This document shows positions 23,144-34,560 of a DNA stretch of 64,000 bases, one piece after another. The notes beneath the pieces were generated by a model. The model did no database searches. It was not told where the DNA came from and worked only from the letters and a program-made list of their open reading frames with translations. A program made the position numbers and the translations under genes. This DNA comes from Saturnia japonica (Eukaryota; Arthropoda; Insecta; Lepidoptera; Saturniidae), in assembly GCA_033032175.1 (NCBI GenBank), contig CM065320.1:10354001-10418000 (forward strand), given 5' to 3'. The first letter of the stretch is position 1, and each line of letters begins with the position of its first letter.

Positions 23144-23648
23144 GGGCTTGTGTAGATGGCACCGCAGATGCGCCGCCGCTGCCAACTTATTTGTTAAATA
23201 ATACATTGTTAGCCACGGACATCATACGTGTAGGCATAATGAATATGATGAATTTAACTAAAAAAGGAGGTAAGTGTTTGCATACTATATGTAAAGAAAT
23301 GGCCAAGTAAAAGTAAGAAGTCAAATAGACGCTTATGGGTTCATCCTATTTTGATGCAAAGAGAACAACATGGTTTATTCCATACACTTTATAAAGATCT
23401 ACGAAAAGATGAGTATGAGTTTTGTGATTATCTTCGGATGAATATCAACATTTTCGACAACTTATTAGATATACTTATTATATGCAAACACTAACATTTT
23501 TTTTTATTCCTACACGTATAATTTTCGTGGCTAGTAATGTATTAGGAAAAAGGTACAAAAATATATCAATCATGCGGCGGCGGAGGAGCGGCAGCGGCGT
23601 GGTGGCGAAGCGGCGGCGGGTCGGTCCCGGCGCCGTCTTCACGAGCCC
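23144..23648 (+). mobile_element. PIF/Harbinger deletion derivative with TTA target duplication
   Basis: The ends are degenerate inverted repeats: GGGCTTGTGTAGATGGCACCG (left) against GGGCTCGTGAAGACGGCGCCG (right, reverse complement), 17 of 21 matching. They are flanked by TTA at 23141-23143 and 23649-23651, the target duplication of PIF/Harbinger. Both flanks inside the ends are very GC-rich (GCCGCCGC-type), unlike the AT-rich surroundings. The middle keeps only the start of a transposase. At 505 bp it is a non-autonomous derivative. Confidence 0.75.
23279..23494 (+). pseudogene. Harbinger transposase (HARBI1-like) N-terminal remnant
   Basis: The frame reads KKSNRRLWVHPILMQREQHG...LYKDLRKDEYEFCDYLRMNINIFDNLLDIL and then stops at 23492-23494. 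This is the typical N-terminal block of HARBI1/ALP1-like transposases (RR.WVHP, F.RM....F..LL). The DDE catalytic part is absent. The remnant lies between the inverted repeats of the element at 23144-23648. Confidence 0.7.
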
Positions 23649-23651
23649 TTA

Positions 23652-25626
23652 GCATAAATGGAACAACCTTCTAATAATATAATACATCGTTTAACTGATT
23701 TACTTTGCATACTTATAAGTGAGTTTTCAATTTAATGAGTTTTTGAAGTTTTGACACCACTTGTATAAATGTGTGTGTCGCATAAAACCATGAGCAAATA
23801 GATTTGTGTATCTATTTTTCGCTTAATGGCTCGTTTGCTCTCTTGCGCCTTTAAATGTTTTGATCCGTAAATAATAACTAAAAAGATATATGTACATATT
23901 TCCGGGTCGTATGCGTACGCGTAAGTGAATTTGAACTGTAATGAAAGTTATATTTAACATTTGTAATACATACATACATACTTATAGAAGTCTAAAAAAT
24001 ATTTTTACTTTTAACTAAAACAGATTATTGTCATCTTGAAAATAATATAACAATAATAATTTGGAGAAATTAAACTTTAAATGTATTGTCCATAAAAGCT
24101 AACATACAAATACATTATGTTACTAGCCTTACATTTCATTCCTAGAAAAGTAGGCGGAGCATGAAGTATTTATTACTGCAATTCTTAATTTTATTATTCT
24201 TGATAAAATAACTGCATTGTAGTTAATGCTTTTTATTTTAGTGTTTGTCATTAATATAATTAAATTATATAAGTTGGATGTAATTCTGCAGTAATATAAT
24301 TTCACAGCTTTTTTCCACGTATAAATTGATATTCGGTGATTTTCAGCTAACGTTAATGTTACATTTCAGAGGTATTTGCATAATAAAGTAATTAATGTCC
24401 GTTCTGAAATTTAATATAAAGTCACATGTGGAATATGACACATAAAAATATTATGTGACAGGTGAGTATCTAGAGTTAATGTTTGAAGGGTGAATTTTCT
24501 ACGATAATTGAAAATAATATTTAGTTTGGCGAGGGGGGGGAAGGGGGGTATCCGTGCCTGTAATGTAATAGATAAGTTACGTCATTAATATTATAGTATA
24601 TTTTATCAAATTATTCTATATATGTATTATTAGGAGTTCTATATATGTCCACAGTTGTTTGAATCACATTAAACTTGTTTGCGAAATAACACAAATGTTG
24701 ATCTAAGCACCATTATGATTTTTTTGTATGTACCTATATCACCTATAAATTACGTCGCAAGTATGTTTTAACACATTTGGCAAAATCTTGGGAATCGGAC
24801 TTCAGTAGATACTTCAAAACATGTCTACAATATAATCGTGTATTAATTATCCAATTATTATTTCGAAATACTTTTTTTACTGGTAATTATGTTGTTTATT
24901 TCGAAGTAAAATTTTGCGTTATCATAAAGACTAAAAATAATGTGATATCGAATTTGTAAAATAATAAATAATAATCATATTGTTTAGTATATAAATATTA
25001 TGTTATAAAAATATATAGATTACCACAAGCATTGTTTACATTTTTAATTACCTTTTTGTGACGTGTTATTATTTATTACATTGGTGGGCTTCACATTCTA
25101 TGCGTTTCATAAGAGAAGATAAAAGCGTCCGCGCCAACTTGCCAGAGTTATACTACCAGCAACGGAAATCTAATTTTATTTGTTTTATTTTTATTACAAA
25201 TACGGAATTAATCATTCACTTACAATTTATATTTTTATGTATTTTATTTACACCTTATTTAAAAATTCTTACTCTCCTTACTGCACGATTTATTTATTTT
25301 TTACATATTTTCCATTTCTATTTTTTTTTATTTTGATACAATTATAACCCTTCGTATTTCAGATATTTATGATTGGTTACGTGCCCCACAACATCGTGTA
25401 TCGTACATTGTGTTACTGAAGTGGCATGCAAATGCAAAGCAAGATGGCGGTTGAAGCGCATATTATTATGTAACCTCTGATTTCATTTATAATCAAAGAT
25501 TTATACTATTGACAAGTATTAATTGGGCTATAACAGGCTCGTCGGGATTGAATGAATTATTTAGGAATATCACATAAACTAATGAAATACCGCTCTGCGA
25601 GCTCTGGAAGATTGATATATATATAT
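23652..25626. other. intergenic, no gene seen
   Basis: AT-rich DNA of about 2 kb without a protein-like frame. A G-run block at about 24531-24548 (GAGGGGGGGGAAGGGGGG) stands out and could form a quadruplex. Otherwise I see nothing. Confidence 0.3.
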
Positions 25627-25628
25627 TA

Positions 25629-26910
25629 GGTCCTTACATATGAAATTAGCGTTTTGTCGTACTGACCACTTTGATCTGAAATATCTCAGCTTTGGTTAAG
25701 AATTCCAAATTCAAATTTATAAATTCATTTAGCTGGTACATTTGAGTTTTGAAAACAGTCATTCATTTGTTTTTTCCTCATAATTTTTTTTTGGCGTCGC
25801 TTATAGTACTACACAATGGAAAACATGAAATATCGGTATATTTACGAGTACGAGTTCTACCGTTGCCCCAAGTGCTGCAGAAACAGCAAGAAGGATTAAT
25901 GATGTGTACGGCGCTGGTGTCGCAAAAGAAAGCACGGTACGTTTTTGGTTTTAACGTTTTCGTTCTGGAAATTTCGACCTTCAGAACCAACCCCGTGGAC
26001 GGCCGGAGACTAAAGTGGAAAATGAAGAATTTAAGGCTATTGTGGAAGCGGATCCATCACAAAGCACTTCAGAGATAACTACAGGCTTCGGGGTAAGTGA
26101 TAAAACTGAAAACCACTTGAAGCAAATAGGGAAATTAAAAAAACTTGAATGATGGGTACCTCATGAATTGAGTGAATCGAACTTGCAAACACGCGTCGAC
26201 TGCTGTTACTTTGCTCAACCGACACAATAATGAAAGGATTTTAAATCGAATCATTACTTGTGACGAAAAATGGATACTGTACGATAATCGGAAGCGCTCG
26301 TCGCAATGGCGGAACCCTGGAGACCCAGCCAAATCCTGCCCCAAACGAAAATTTACTCAGAAAAAGTCACTTGTTAGTGTTTGGTGGACTAGCGCCGGTG
26401 TCGTTCACTACAGCTTTTATAAAATCTGGCCAAACGATTTCGGCAGATATCTATTGTCAGCAACTGCAAACCTTGAAAGAAGAACTAGCTGATAAACAAC
26501 CGAGATTGGTCAATCGCTCTAGGCCACTGCTGTTTCACGACAACGCAAGACCACACACTGCACAACAAACAACCACTAAGTTAGATGAGCTACAATTGGA
26601 ATGTCTGCGACATCCACCGTACTCCCTGGACCTTGCTCCAACAGATTACCATTTTTTCCCGGAATTTGGACAACTTCTTACAAGAAAAAAAATTCAAGTC
26701 CGATGCGGCAGTCCTAACCTCCTTCAAAGAGTTTATTGATTCTCGCCTCCATGGTTTTTTTAGTAAAGGGATCAATGAACTACCTATGAGATGGCAAAAG
26801 TGCATAGATATCAACGTTTGTATACCTTGATTAATTAAATATATTTTCCAAAAAAAAAATTGACTTTATATTCTTCTCGTACAAAACGCCAATTTCATAT
26901 GTAAGGACCC
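25629..26910 (+). mobile_element. mariner transposon (DD34D, cecropia-like), nearly full length
   Basis: The inverted ends GGTCCTTACATATGAAATT..CGTTTTGT (25629-25657) and the matching right end (26881-26910) differ at about two positions, including one base missing at the left tip. TA lies just outside each end (25627-25628, 26911-26912). The 1282-bp length is normal for mariner. The transposase frame inside is broken by several indels, so the copy is dead. Confidence 0.88.
25800..26835 (+). pseudogene. mariner transposase (DD34D), broken by frameshifts
   Basis: Pieces in different frames follow the usual order: an N-terminal helix-turn-helix with TSEIT.GFGVSDKT, LNRIITCDEKWILYDNRKRS (first catalytic D), a W..AGVVHY block, LLFHDNARPHTAQQ (second D), HPPYS.DLAPTDYHFF (third D), and the C-terminal KFKSDAAV..FKEFIDSR..GFFSKGINELPMRWQKCID. 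The catalytic aspartates are all present, but at least three frameshifts separate them. The sequence resembles the group that includes the human SETMAR transposase domain. Confidence 0.85.
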
Positions 26911-26959
26911 TAATATATTATAATTTTGTGGATGCCCAGAGAGGAAGTTTTCTTTTATA

Positions 26960-27095
26960 GTAGCACAGTGACGCCACTACCTGAGTCAGTACAATACAAT
27001 TCAAAAACAGTAGCGACTAACGAGAGTTCTGAAATCCATTGACGATCGCCGTTGTCATGTCGGCCTGCAAAACTCTCGTCAGCTGATCCCGAAAC
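26960..27095 (-). repeat. CR1-like LINE 3' fragment, copy 3
   Basis: It shares CAATTCAAAAACAGTAGCGAC and the TTGTCATGTCGGCCTGCAAA block with the copies at 3025, 17940 and 34170. Confidence 0.5.
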
Positions 27096-27118
27096 GACAA
27101 ACCAAAATACATAGGAAT

Positions 27119-27700
27119 GAGGCGTATTTATCGGAACAGGTTAAAATAACAGGTATTTACAAGTAACTAGTGAGGCGTATTTATCGGAACAGATACATAA
27201 CAAAACAAAAAGAAACGAAGATAACAAAAAACAAGAGTTTCTAAATAACAGCTCGTAACTGTTACATCTAAAACGAACAGGCTGTTCTTACGTACCTGTT
27301 CCAGAGTGTGTTACTGTTTCAGTTTGGAACATGCTTTTCTGTGTTCTAGCGTAAGGATGTTTATTATAAATCATTGATTAATGGATTGTCTGATTGATGG
27401 AAAGATTGATAGATTGAATGATGGATAGATTGATGTATTGATTGGTGGGTTGATTTATCGATGGATTTATAAATTGAATGATAGATTGATTGACGAATTG
27501 ATTGAGTTTTACGTTATTTTATTACACGTTAGGCCGATAGTGCATACTATTTCGAATTGCCGATCTATACTTAACTATCGTTACAAGTGTTACTACATAT
27601 TATATCCCTACTAAAACTTAACAGGCTGTTATTTTGGAACAGGTTTCTGAAACTGGAACAGGAGTAACAGGTATCTTATATTACCTGTGATAGCTCACCC
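27119..27700. repeat. GGAACAG-rich region with a 22-bp direct repeat
   Basis: TGAGGCGTATTTATCGGAACAG occurs at about 27119-27140 and again at 27172-27193. GGAACAG or its complement recurs at about 27297, 27640 and 27657, and a palindrome GAACAGGCTGTTC lies near 27275. Embedded at 27375-27508 is a run of degenerate GATT/GATG units. No coding sequence. The clustering suggests the subterminal repeats of an unidentified DNA transposon. Confidence 0.4.
27375..27508. repeat. degenerate GATT/GATG tetranucleotide satellite
   Basis: About 30 units of the type GATT, GATG, GAAT follow one another with point changes. An ordinary expanded microsatellite. Confidence 0.75.
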
Positions 27701-28989
27701 CTAAAAAGACATGCTAGGCATGCACCACGTGAGATCAAGTCAAGAGAGTCGGCAGATTCAAAAGTTAGGTTTTTTGTTAATTATTTATATCGATTACCGC
27801 CGCTTCGTCACAACTCGCACTGAATCATATCGTTTTCGGTCATAGTGGATCATTAAGCTACTAGGGAATTTCAGATAAAAGGTTTTTTTACTATGCAGCC
27901 AGTTATAAGTAAGTCCTTATAACACTCCCCTTCCCTATTCACCTGAATGGAATGACCTTTAAGGTCAGTTTTCTTAATCTGACAAGATACATAATAATTT
28001 TTATATTCCAAACATGCAATATACTGACACAGTTGCCCTGCGAGATATCGCGATGCCTTTTTTTACTACAGCCTAAGTTTTCGAGCAATACAAATAAAAA
28101 GCAAGGTATCTACTATGCACCACTTTGATTTAGACTTTTTAAACATTTGTATACGTACATTAATTACATTGTAATTACTCATTGCTCATTTACGTTGTTC
28201 ATTACCCAAGTTGATTCAGTATCACCCATGCATTGATCCAAAGTGGGTTACAGGGGACCATTTAACAAAATTTTTTTCAAGTCATGACTTGTTCTTAATT
28301 ATTCTCGCCAAATGTACTTTTAGCGGAGATGCTTAAAGATGTATATAAGCTATGTAGATGTCGCTACATACTTCTATGCCATAATTTAAATCTTTTCAAC
28401 CGTTCGAGAGCTAAGTATTAATCCTTTCAGTGCCATGGATTTACGTAGTGGGCTCACTCTTGCCACGTTTGCGGGTCCGGGGTTCAATGTATAGCATAGT
28501 ACTGTGATCTCTATGAAAACTAGACGTGTAATGACACAAATGTGTTAAGGAACATGATTACTATTATTGGATACCTTCAACGTGCCACATAAATCCTTCC
28601 AAACACATCAGCAAACAAGTCGGCCAAAGAGAATTAGGTAATTATTATGAAAAAACACGAGACAATTTTTAACAAAAAAATCGTGTGCGTCTCGGTACGC
28701 TCGACAGAAGTGATAACTTAAACTAATCTAAGTTGAACTATTTAATATTCAAATTGTTTAACTTGAGAAACGCTTAGGTTATTACTTAAACTTTATGTAT
28801 ATTAATATGATAATGTGAGGAAAGGTTATTTATTAATAAAATCTTTTATTGATTATAAAATATATTTTATCCTTAGTTACAATTCTTGAATATGTGTACG
28901 TTAGAACACTGAGTAGAGACGGAAAGCCAGACGGAGTGGTGCCGTAACGCGTTACGTTACGAAGCGGTTTAACCTCCCATAAGAAGTTA
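27701..28989. other. intergenic, no gene seen
   Basis: AT-rich with no protein-like frame. A perfect 14-bp palindrome CGTAACGCGTTACG lies at 28943-28956. The segments AGAAGTGATAACTT (about 28706) and AAGTTATCACTTC (about 28985) are inverted and may mark the ends of a 290-bp element. Confidence 0.3.
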
Positions 28990-29190
28990 TCACTTCAAAA
29001 AACCAACTTCAATGATTTTGAATAGTTGCCTTGTGTATCTTCGTAGTTGAATGTCCAATGCCAATGAGACCACCCTTGAGGTATCCCCTATCCAACAAAG
29101 AGGATACATCCAAATCGGTTCATAAACAAAGAAGTAATGGCTGAACATCAATTAAAAAAACATTCGAATTAAGTAACCTCTTGCCTTTTC
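28990..29190 (-). repeat. dispersed repeat family B, copy 1
   Basis: Its reverse complement matches 34380-34560: GTTTATGAAC.GATTT, TTGTTGGA.AGGGGATACCTCAA.GGTGGTC, CATTGGCATTGGAC and ACTTCGAAGATACAC. Both copies lie in AT-rich non-coding DNA. The motif is common next to insect transposon remnants. No coding frame. Confidence 0.6.
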
Positions 29191-29504
29191 TTGAAGTTAG
29201 TTAAAAATCATATAGTATTTAGATAACTGATATGACGAAAACCACCGACTTTCTTGAGAGTTTTAGGCATAGTATATTCCGATTTGTGATTGGCTTTAAT
29301 AAGAACTATTGGTTTAGCTAGCTAGCCAGTGTTTTACTACTGTCATATTAATCATAATATTTATTTTAGAGGTGCACAGGCTCAAGCAATATTATCAAGA
29401 CTTACGTTTGCTGTGAAATTTTCTCAGACAAATTTAACAACATTGCAATATAATAAAGTAGGTCTTAAAATTTGCAATGTCAAAATTTCTTTGGTGATTT
29501 TTCT

Positions 29505-29735
29505 ATACTTGGGTCAACCCGACAGGTGGAATTTCGCCATCCTACAGAATATCGCAGTCAAGTGTTGTGTTCCTGCGGTGAGTAGGGTGTTCTAGAGTTC
29601 TTTGGGTAGGGGGGTTCAAGGTCGGCGATGCGCTAGTGATACCTATGATTTAACAAGCGTCCATAGGCTACGGTAGTCGCTTACCATCGGTCGGCCGTAA
29701 GCTTCTTTGCCACCTTTATTTATAAAAAAATTGAG
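29505..29735 (+). repeat. LINE/SINE-type 3' tail repeat, copy 1
   Basis: It ends in GTCGCTTACCATCGGTCGGCCGTAAGC.TCTTTGCCACC followed by a short A-rich tail. The reverse complement recurs at 35450-35640 (GCCGCTTACCATCAGGCGGACCGTATGCTTGTTTACCTCC). This type of tail is frequent in lepidopteran genomes. Confidence 0.6.
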
Positions 29736-29989
29736 TGATTTTATTGGTTCATTTTTAATCCCGCGCTGGCTTAGTCCGCCTCTGCTGATAATGATATCGG
29801 CAGATGAACTAACAAGAGGACTCCATTCTCGTTTACTACTTTCGTTTAACCTAAGTGGGAAGTAGGTAAGTATAACATGCTCGCAATCGTTAATAACAGT
29901 TGATTGATAATAATATTGTTTTCTATATGAAAACAATGGGATATGCTCCAGAGATTGTAGATACTCCAAATGTTTCCCGGAATCCGGGA

Positions 29990-30240
29990 ATGTGTGAGAC
30001 TGATTCCGGGTCCGAGGGTGCATCCCCCGCCCTTCCCGCGTTTTACCGCGCTGCGTTTTTGTTCAAGCGGCAATTGCGCGTCAACCTCTGTCGCGAGAAG
30101 GCGCTGCCACACCGTCGCTCGCCGCGTACCTCTGACACGCACGTGCTTACTCCACTAGAAGCACACCGGTGTGAGTGACAGCCCGTAGTCGTACTCGTAC
30201 CTCGTAGTTCGTACCCGTTGAATTATTCCGTGTCAATAAG
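29990..30240. promoter_or_regulatory. GC- and CpG-rich block, possible promoter of the gene at 31516
   Basis: This 250-bp block is far richer in G+C and CpG (CCCGCGTTTTACCGCG, GTCGCTCGCCGCGTACC) than its surroundings and contains no convincing frame. It lies about 1.3 kb upstream of a first coding exon, so a promoter or a non-coding first exon is plausible. A transposon fragment is the alternative. Confidence 0.35.
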
Positions 30241-31515
30241 TCTTATCCGATGTGATGCGTGCCCAGAATAGGAATCGTCAGATTTTCATCATGTGCAAAT
30301 GAATATCTTCTTGAACGTTTAATTGTTGACAAAAAATTGGTAGGTTGGTAGTTCATTTTTGTAAACATGATTTAACACTATGATGTTTAGAAAATTTTAT
30401 CAATTTGTTATCAAAATAATACTAAAATAAAATACTCACAAACTAATCGTAATGTTTTATACAGGGTCGATGATTATAATTTCTATAAATTCGAAACAAA
30501 GATGTAGCTTGATATTTGTTATTAATATTAATAATCCGGTTCGAAGGACCAAATATTTGACGATCAATTTAATAGGCGCCGATAACCAAAATGAGGGTTA
30601 AGATATACTACAGCTTGCGTTACATTATTCATTATACGAGATCCATATTTAGTGGATTTGTGATGTGATTGATTGTGTGCGACCGCTGTGACCGTCATAG
30701 ACGTCTTTGTAAAAAACCGCGGTATTGTACAACTATACCACTATAGTTAGATCATGAATAAGCTTGGCGCTTATCGACTTCCTTATGCGTTTGAATGTAC
30801 GGGTTCGTGTGCGTGTCTGCGGCCGGTTATTAGTAGCCGCAGGAAGCGGTGTCGATTTTAGGGAAGGTTACGCTAGAAACGGTTCACAGGTCATTGTTCT
30901 TTTTTACGCCGAACCGGCCTTTTATTCGGCGACAAGACACTGTTATTGTTTATGTGTGCGCCTTTTTCTGTTCCTGCTATTGTATGGCATCAGCTTTGAT
31001 GTATCGTTTTAAAAAACGGTTTTATTCTTGTGAAATTACGGCATACATTTATAATTTTTGTTGTTTTATATAAAAATATTATGAAATATTAATAATTATA
31101 TTATACCTATTTTACTAATAATAATATAAATAATGTAGTAATAATAATACACCTAAAAAGTTATCGCTTACTTAAATTTGTACTTATAATGAAGATGGTC
31201 CATATTATATTCAAGTCGGTATAATATTAAACAATGGTCAAAATAAGTATAGAAAGTATTATCCAAATTTAAAATCGAATTACTTTTAATACAATTTGTC
31301 CTACTTATAACGTTCGGTTCCCTTTAGTTATTTCTTGTGTGATAAGATAGTCGACATAAAAATGTTTATTAATTTCAAGGTAACTTTAGCCACAATGGGT
31401 TAATCTTGTCAAATTTATTAAGAAACGAAAATGACTCACAAAGAAGTGAAAAGACGATCAAAACTTTAAAGGGATGAACTCATTGCGAACAATGAGGAAA
31501 TAGTGCCAGTTAAAA

Positions 31516-31739
31516 ATGGATGACAGCTCTCCGGATCTGTCGCTGAAGCTACGCCGCGGCTCCAGTGATTCGCGGGAGTCGTTTTACATGGATTTTGCGC
31601 AAGGGATTGACTCGGATATCGAGGAAGTGACGACGATTGAGCGAGTGATACCCGAACATCCGGGGGGGAGGACAGAAGGCGATGCGGACACGTTGGCAAC
31701 ACCGTCATGTCTGGACGAAAACAAAGAGTTGTTGCAATG
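31516..31739 (+). CDS. first coding exon of an unrecognised host gene
   Basis: ATG at 31516 opens a frame of 74 codons plus two bases, ending at a strong splice donor (GTAAGT, from 31740). The peptide is hydrophilic and acidic: MDDSSPDLSLKLRRGSSDSR, then ESFYMDFAQGIDSDIEEV, then a proline/glycine-rich stretch. The SLKLRRGSSDS run looks like a basic-site kinase target and DSDIEEV like an acidic docking motif, but this is only inference. The coding bases are clearly more GC-rich than the flanks, which supports a real exon. No domain is recognisable and later exons are not seen, so the next intron must be long. The product is unknown. Confidence 0.65.
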
Positions 31740-33059
31740 GTAAGTAGACATTAAAACCACACTTGTACTATTTTGCATATGGTTGGTATTTTTTTTTAGT
31801 AAACAAATTTTACACAAACTTTCACACAGACAAAAAAAAACAAGGAACACAAACCAATCGAGCAACTAACGATTTTAAAATTAATAACATTCTAAACCAT
31901 TTTAATTAATAACATCCATTAAATCGCGGAGTAAAGAAAATAATTTAAACTACCAATATTCACAAAATAATACTCCTATAGGAAGAAAAAGGAAAGGAGA
32001 CGCTTTAAAATAATTGTCTTTTTAATTAAATGATATACCTACCATTGGTGAACAGTTTTTCGTTTTCCATAGGTAAACTCCAATCTATCTGTTCTTCATA
32101 ATAAGGGAGGCAAGAATCTTAACACGCTGATGCCTATTGAACGTAGCGGACAATCAACTCTTAGTCAGGAGTGTAGGCCAAATGCCAATAATGGGACGTT
32201 AGACCAGACCGAATGGCAATTAGTAGCACTAAATTCTATTTACTACAAAGAAATTTTACACAGAAGTATTTAACTACTAACTTTCCATCAGTTTTAAATA
32301 TATCTTTCAATTTATAAAACAAGAAATTAGTAGAATTAAATGAACTAAATCAACTCCGACTTAACGTAAGTAGGTACCTACGTAATTAATTTGATATCTT
32401 TTAAGATTTGAAATTATTACTTCAACTGTCTTGAAGAATAATATATATATTTTGAAATGGTTAATTAATATCCTCTGCTATAATAATAACGAATGTGCAA
32501 AACTCTTAATTGGATTGGACGAGTTGATATTTGATTGATTCGACCGACGGTTTTCGACTGAATTGGTCGGGCGAATTGAATTAATTGAACAATTGATGAA
32601 AAAGTATTGCATAAATTAATTTTTGCTTTTGTTTTATTCAGACTAGTACATTTTATAAGTTTGATTATGATAAATATGTTTGGAAGCTCCAAATTTGAAC
32701 TCGTATCAGTTCTAAGCTATGTCACAACCATATAGAGCACAGAGATGAAGCGGAACACGCGACAAATGTATGTCAACGGTACTCGTTGGACGGGTTGTCG
32801 GGTCCAGCGGGCTTTCACTCCATTGCGAGCACCCCGGTCGTGGTCCCCGGGTCACTAACAAATACCACGTGTAGTGCGGTTACGCGCCAGAACCGGTATC
32901 GACGAGATCGATATCGTACAACCGTGGCTATTACCAGTTGTGGTTTAGATACAAATTACAACTGTTAAGACAATTTTTGAAGTTATCCTTCTTTTGGCGT
33001 ATATAGTAGAGGGTATAATTGAGAGGCGCGTGCACCATGACTTGACGGTAGAACGACAT
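31740..33059. other. intron-like DNA, no gene seen
   Basis: Mostly AT-rich, presumably the first intron of the gene at 31516. The block at about 32780-32960 is more GC-rich with a 60-codon frame, but I see no domain or splice pattern in it. Confidence 0.3.
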
Positions 33060-33300
33060 GATGAAGTTTTTCTTCTTTTCCTTTTTGTTTTGGCGCCACA
33101 GAAGCACTTGCCAGTGTCAGTGTATTTAAGACTTCGTAGTATTTATTAATCTTCAAAGTATGAAGACTCTAACAAGATGGTGGCTCCTTTATTTTTGTGG
33201 CAACTCAAAATGCATGTTTCGGGTTTATTTAATTTGTAATCCACTTCACGTATACACAGTAACCAAACGTTTACATCAGTAGATCAGAAATTAAATTATA
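33060..33300 (+). repeat. dispersed repeat family A, copy 2 (diverged)
   Basis: It shares AGACTCTAACAAGATGGTGGCTCC and TAATCCACTTCACGTATACACAGTAACCAA with the family at 7760, 38620 and 58560. Confidence 0.4.
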
Positions 33301-34169
33301 ATTAGAAAATAAACTCTTGATGAAGTATGTGAACTTTCTACTAGGGTAGAAACTGACGTCAGTTTTTCAATATTGCTTCAGATTTTATTGTGTAAACTAC
33401 GCAAGTTTTAAATCAAAAAGAAACATGGTGACGAAATTCTTACCTTACTCAGGTTAGAATTTATAATAATAAAAAAAGTTTATATTCTAAAATAGACCAC
33501 CGGCCGATGACACCGCTGTGCCGTTGAAATTAAAAGTGTGAATACGAGGGGCTTTTAATGACTTTTTTACGTCACTTCCATGAAATAATTTCGCCGTTTC
33601 GTTCCGATCGTTTGAAAAGGGTTTTATTGAGTAACCGTTTGTTTTATTATCTAAAGATATCTTCATTTTAAATATTTTATTCTGCTTATAATAATTAATC
33701 TATTAATAAAAAAAAATCCATTCGTTTTTAAAACGCTTTTATTATTAGCTTCATACGTATGTTAGTATGTATGTAACGGAAATTTGTTGTATGTTTCTTA
33801 TAGTTTCTTACGATTTCTTATAGTTGTGTTCTAGTGGTTTACAGTCTGATGAAAACTTTCATAGGTAAGTTTACCTGTGATAGTATTTATGAAATGTGGA
33901 CCATATTAAAATGCGCATAGAGGTATTAATAGATATAGATTAATATAAAAATAGAAGTGGATATATCACTATGTACCCATTCATGCACCGCACTACGTCC
34001 TTAATATCGACCGAACTACCGGCGTCTAAAAGCCCTTGCAAGTCGCATCCGTTATCCGATACACCTTTAATCCGTAAAGAGTTCTCATATCACTCTTTTT
34101 AATCGACTTCAAAAAAAGAAAGAGGTTCTCAATTCTTTTTTTTAATATATACTAGCTCGGTAAAATGAA

Positions 34170-34375
34170 TACAGCAAACGATGGAAAGCACGGTACAGTC
34201 CACAAACAACGGCGTCCTTTTTCATTGGTAGTCATCGATATTATGCCGTCTTGCTAAAATACCTCTTCACGCTTTGTTTGAAGGTTCCAATATCATTGGA
34301 AGGAGGAAACACGTTAGCTGGAAGACTATTTCACATCTGCACTGACTGAATGGTTTAATGAATAAATTCGAATGT
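34170..34375 (-). repeat. CR1-like LINE 3' fragment, copy 4
   Basis: The minus-strand reading gives WNSLPANVFPPSNDIG-like and TFKQSVKRYF, the typical C-terminus of CR1-like LINE reverse transcriptases. The + strand shares CAGTCCACAAACAACGGCG with the other three copies. Confidence 0.6.
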
Positions 34376-34379
34376 ATAT

Positions 34380-34560
34380 TTTTTATGGATGTTCAACAAT
34401 GACTTCTTTGTTTATGAACTGATTTATATGATGATTTTTTGTTGGAAAGGGGATACCTCAAAGGTGGTCCCATTTTAATTTCATTGGCATTGGACTTTCG
34501 ACTTCGAAGATACACCAGAGAACTCCTCAAAATCATTGAAGTTGATTTTCTTTTTAGTTA
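34380..34560 (+). repeat. dispersed repeat family B, copy 2
   Basis: This is the inverted partner of 28990-29190. The 126-codon frame that runs through it from 34439 is a chance frame in the repeat. Confidence 0.55.

Noticed and set aside
29329..29595. 88-codon frame (RGAQAQAILSRLTFAVKFSQTNLTTLQYNK) with possible acceptor and donor
   Set aside because: Splice-like signals are weak, no family is recognised, and its second half lies in a known repeat tail.
29643..30178. Several overlapping frames of 90-126 codons on both strands
   Set aside because: They overlap a GC-rich block and a repeat tail, where long chance frames are expected; none resembles a protein.
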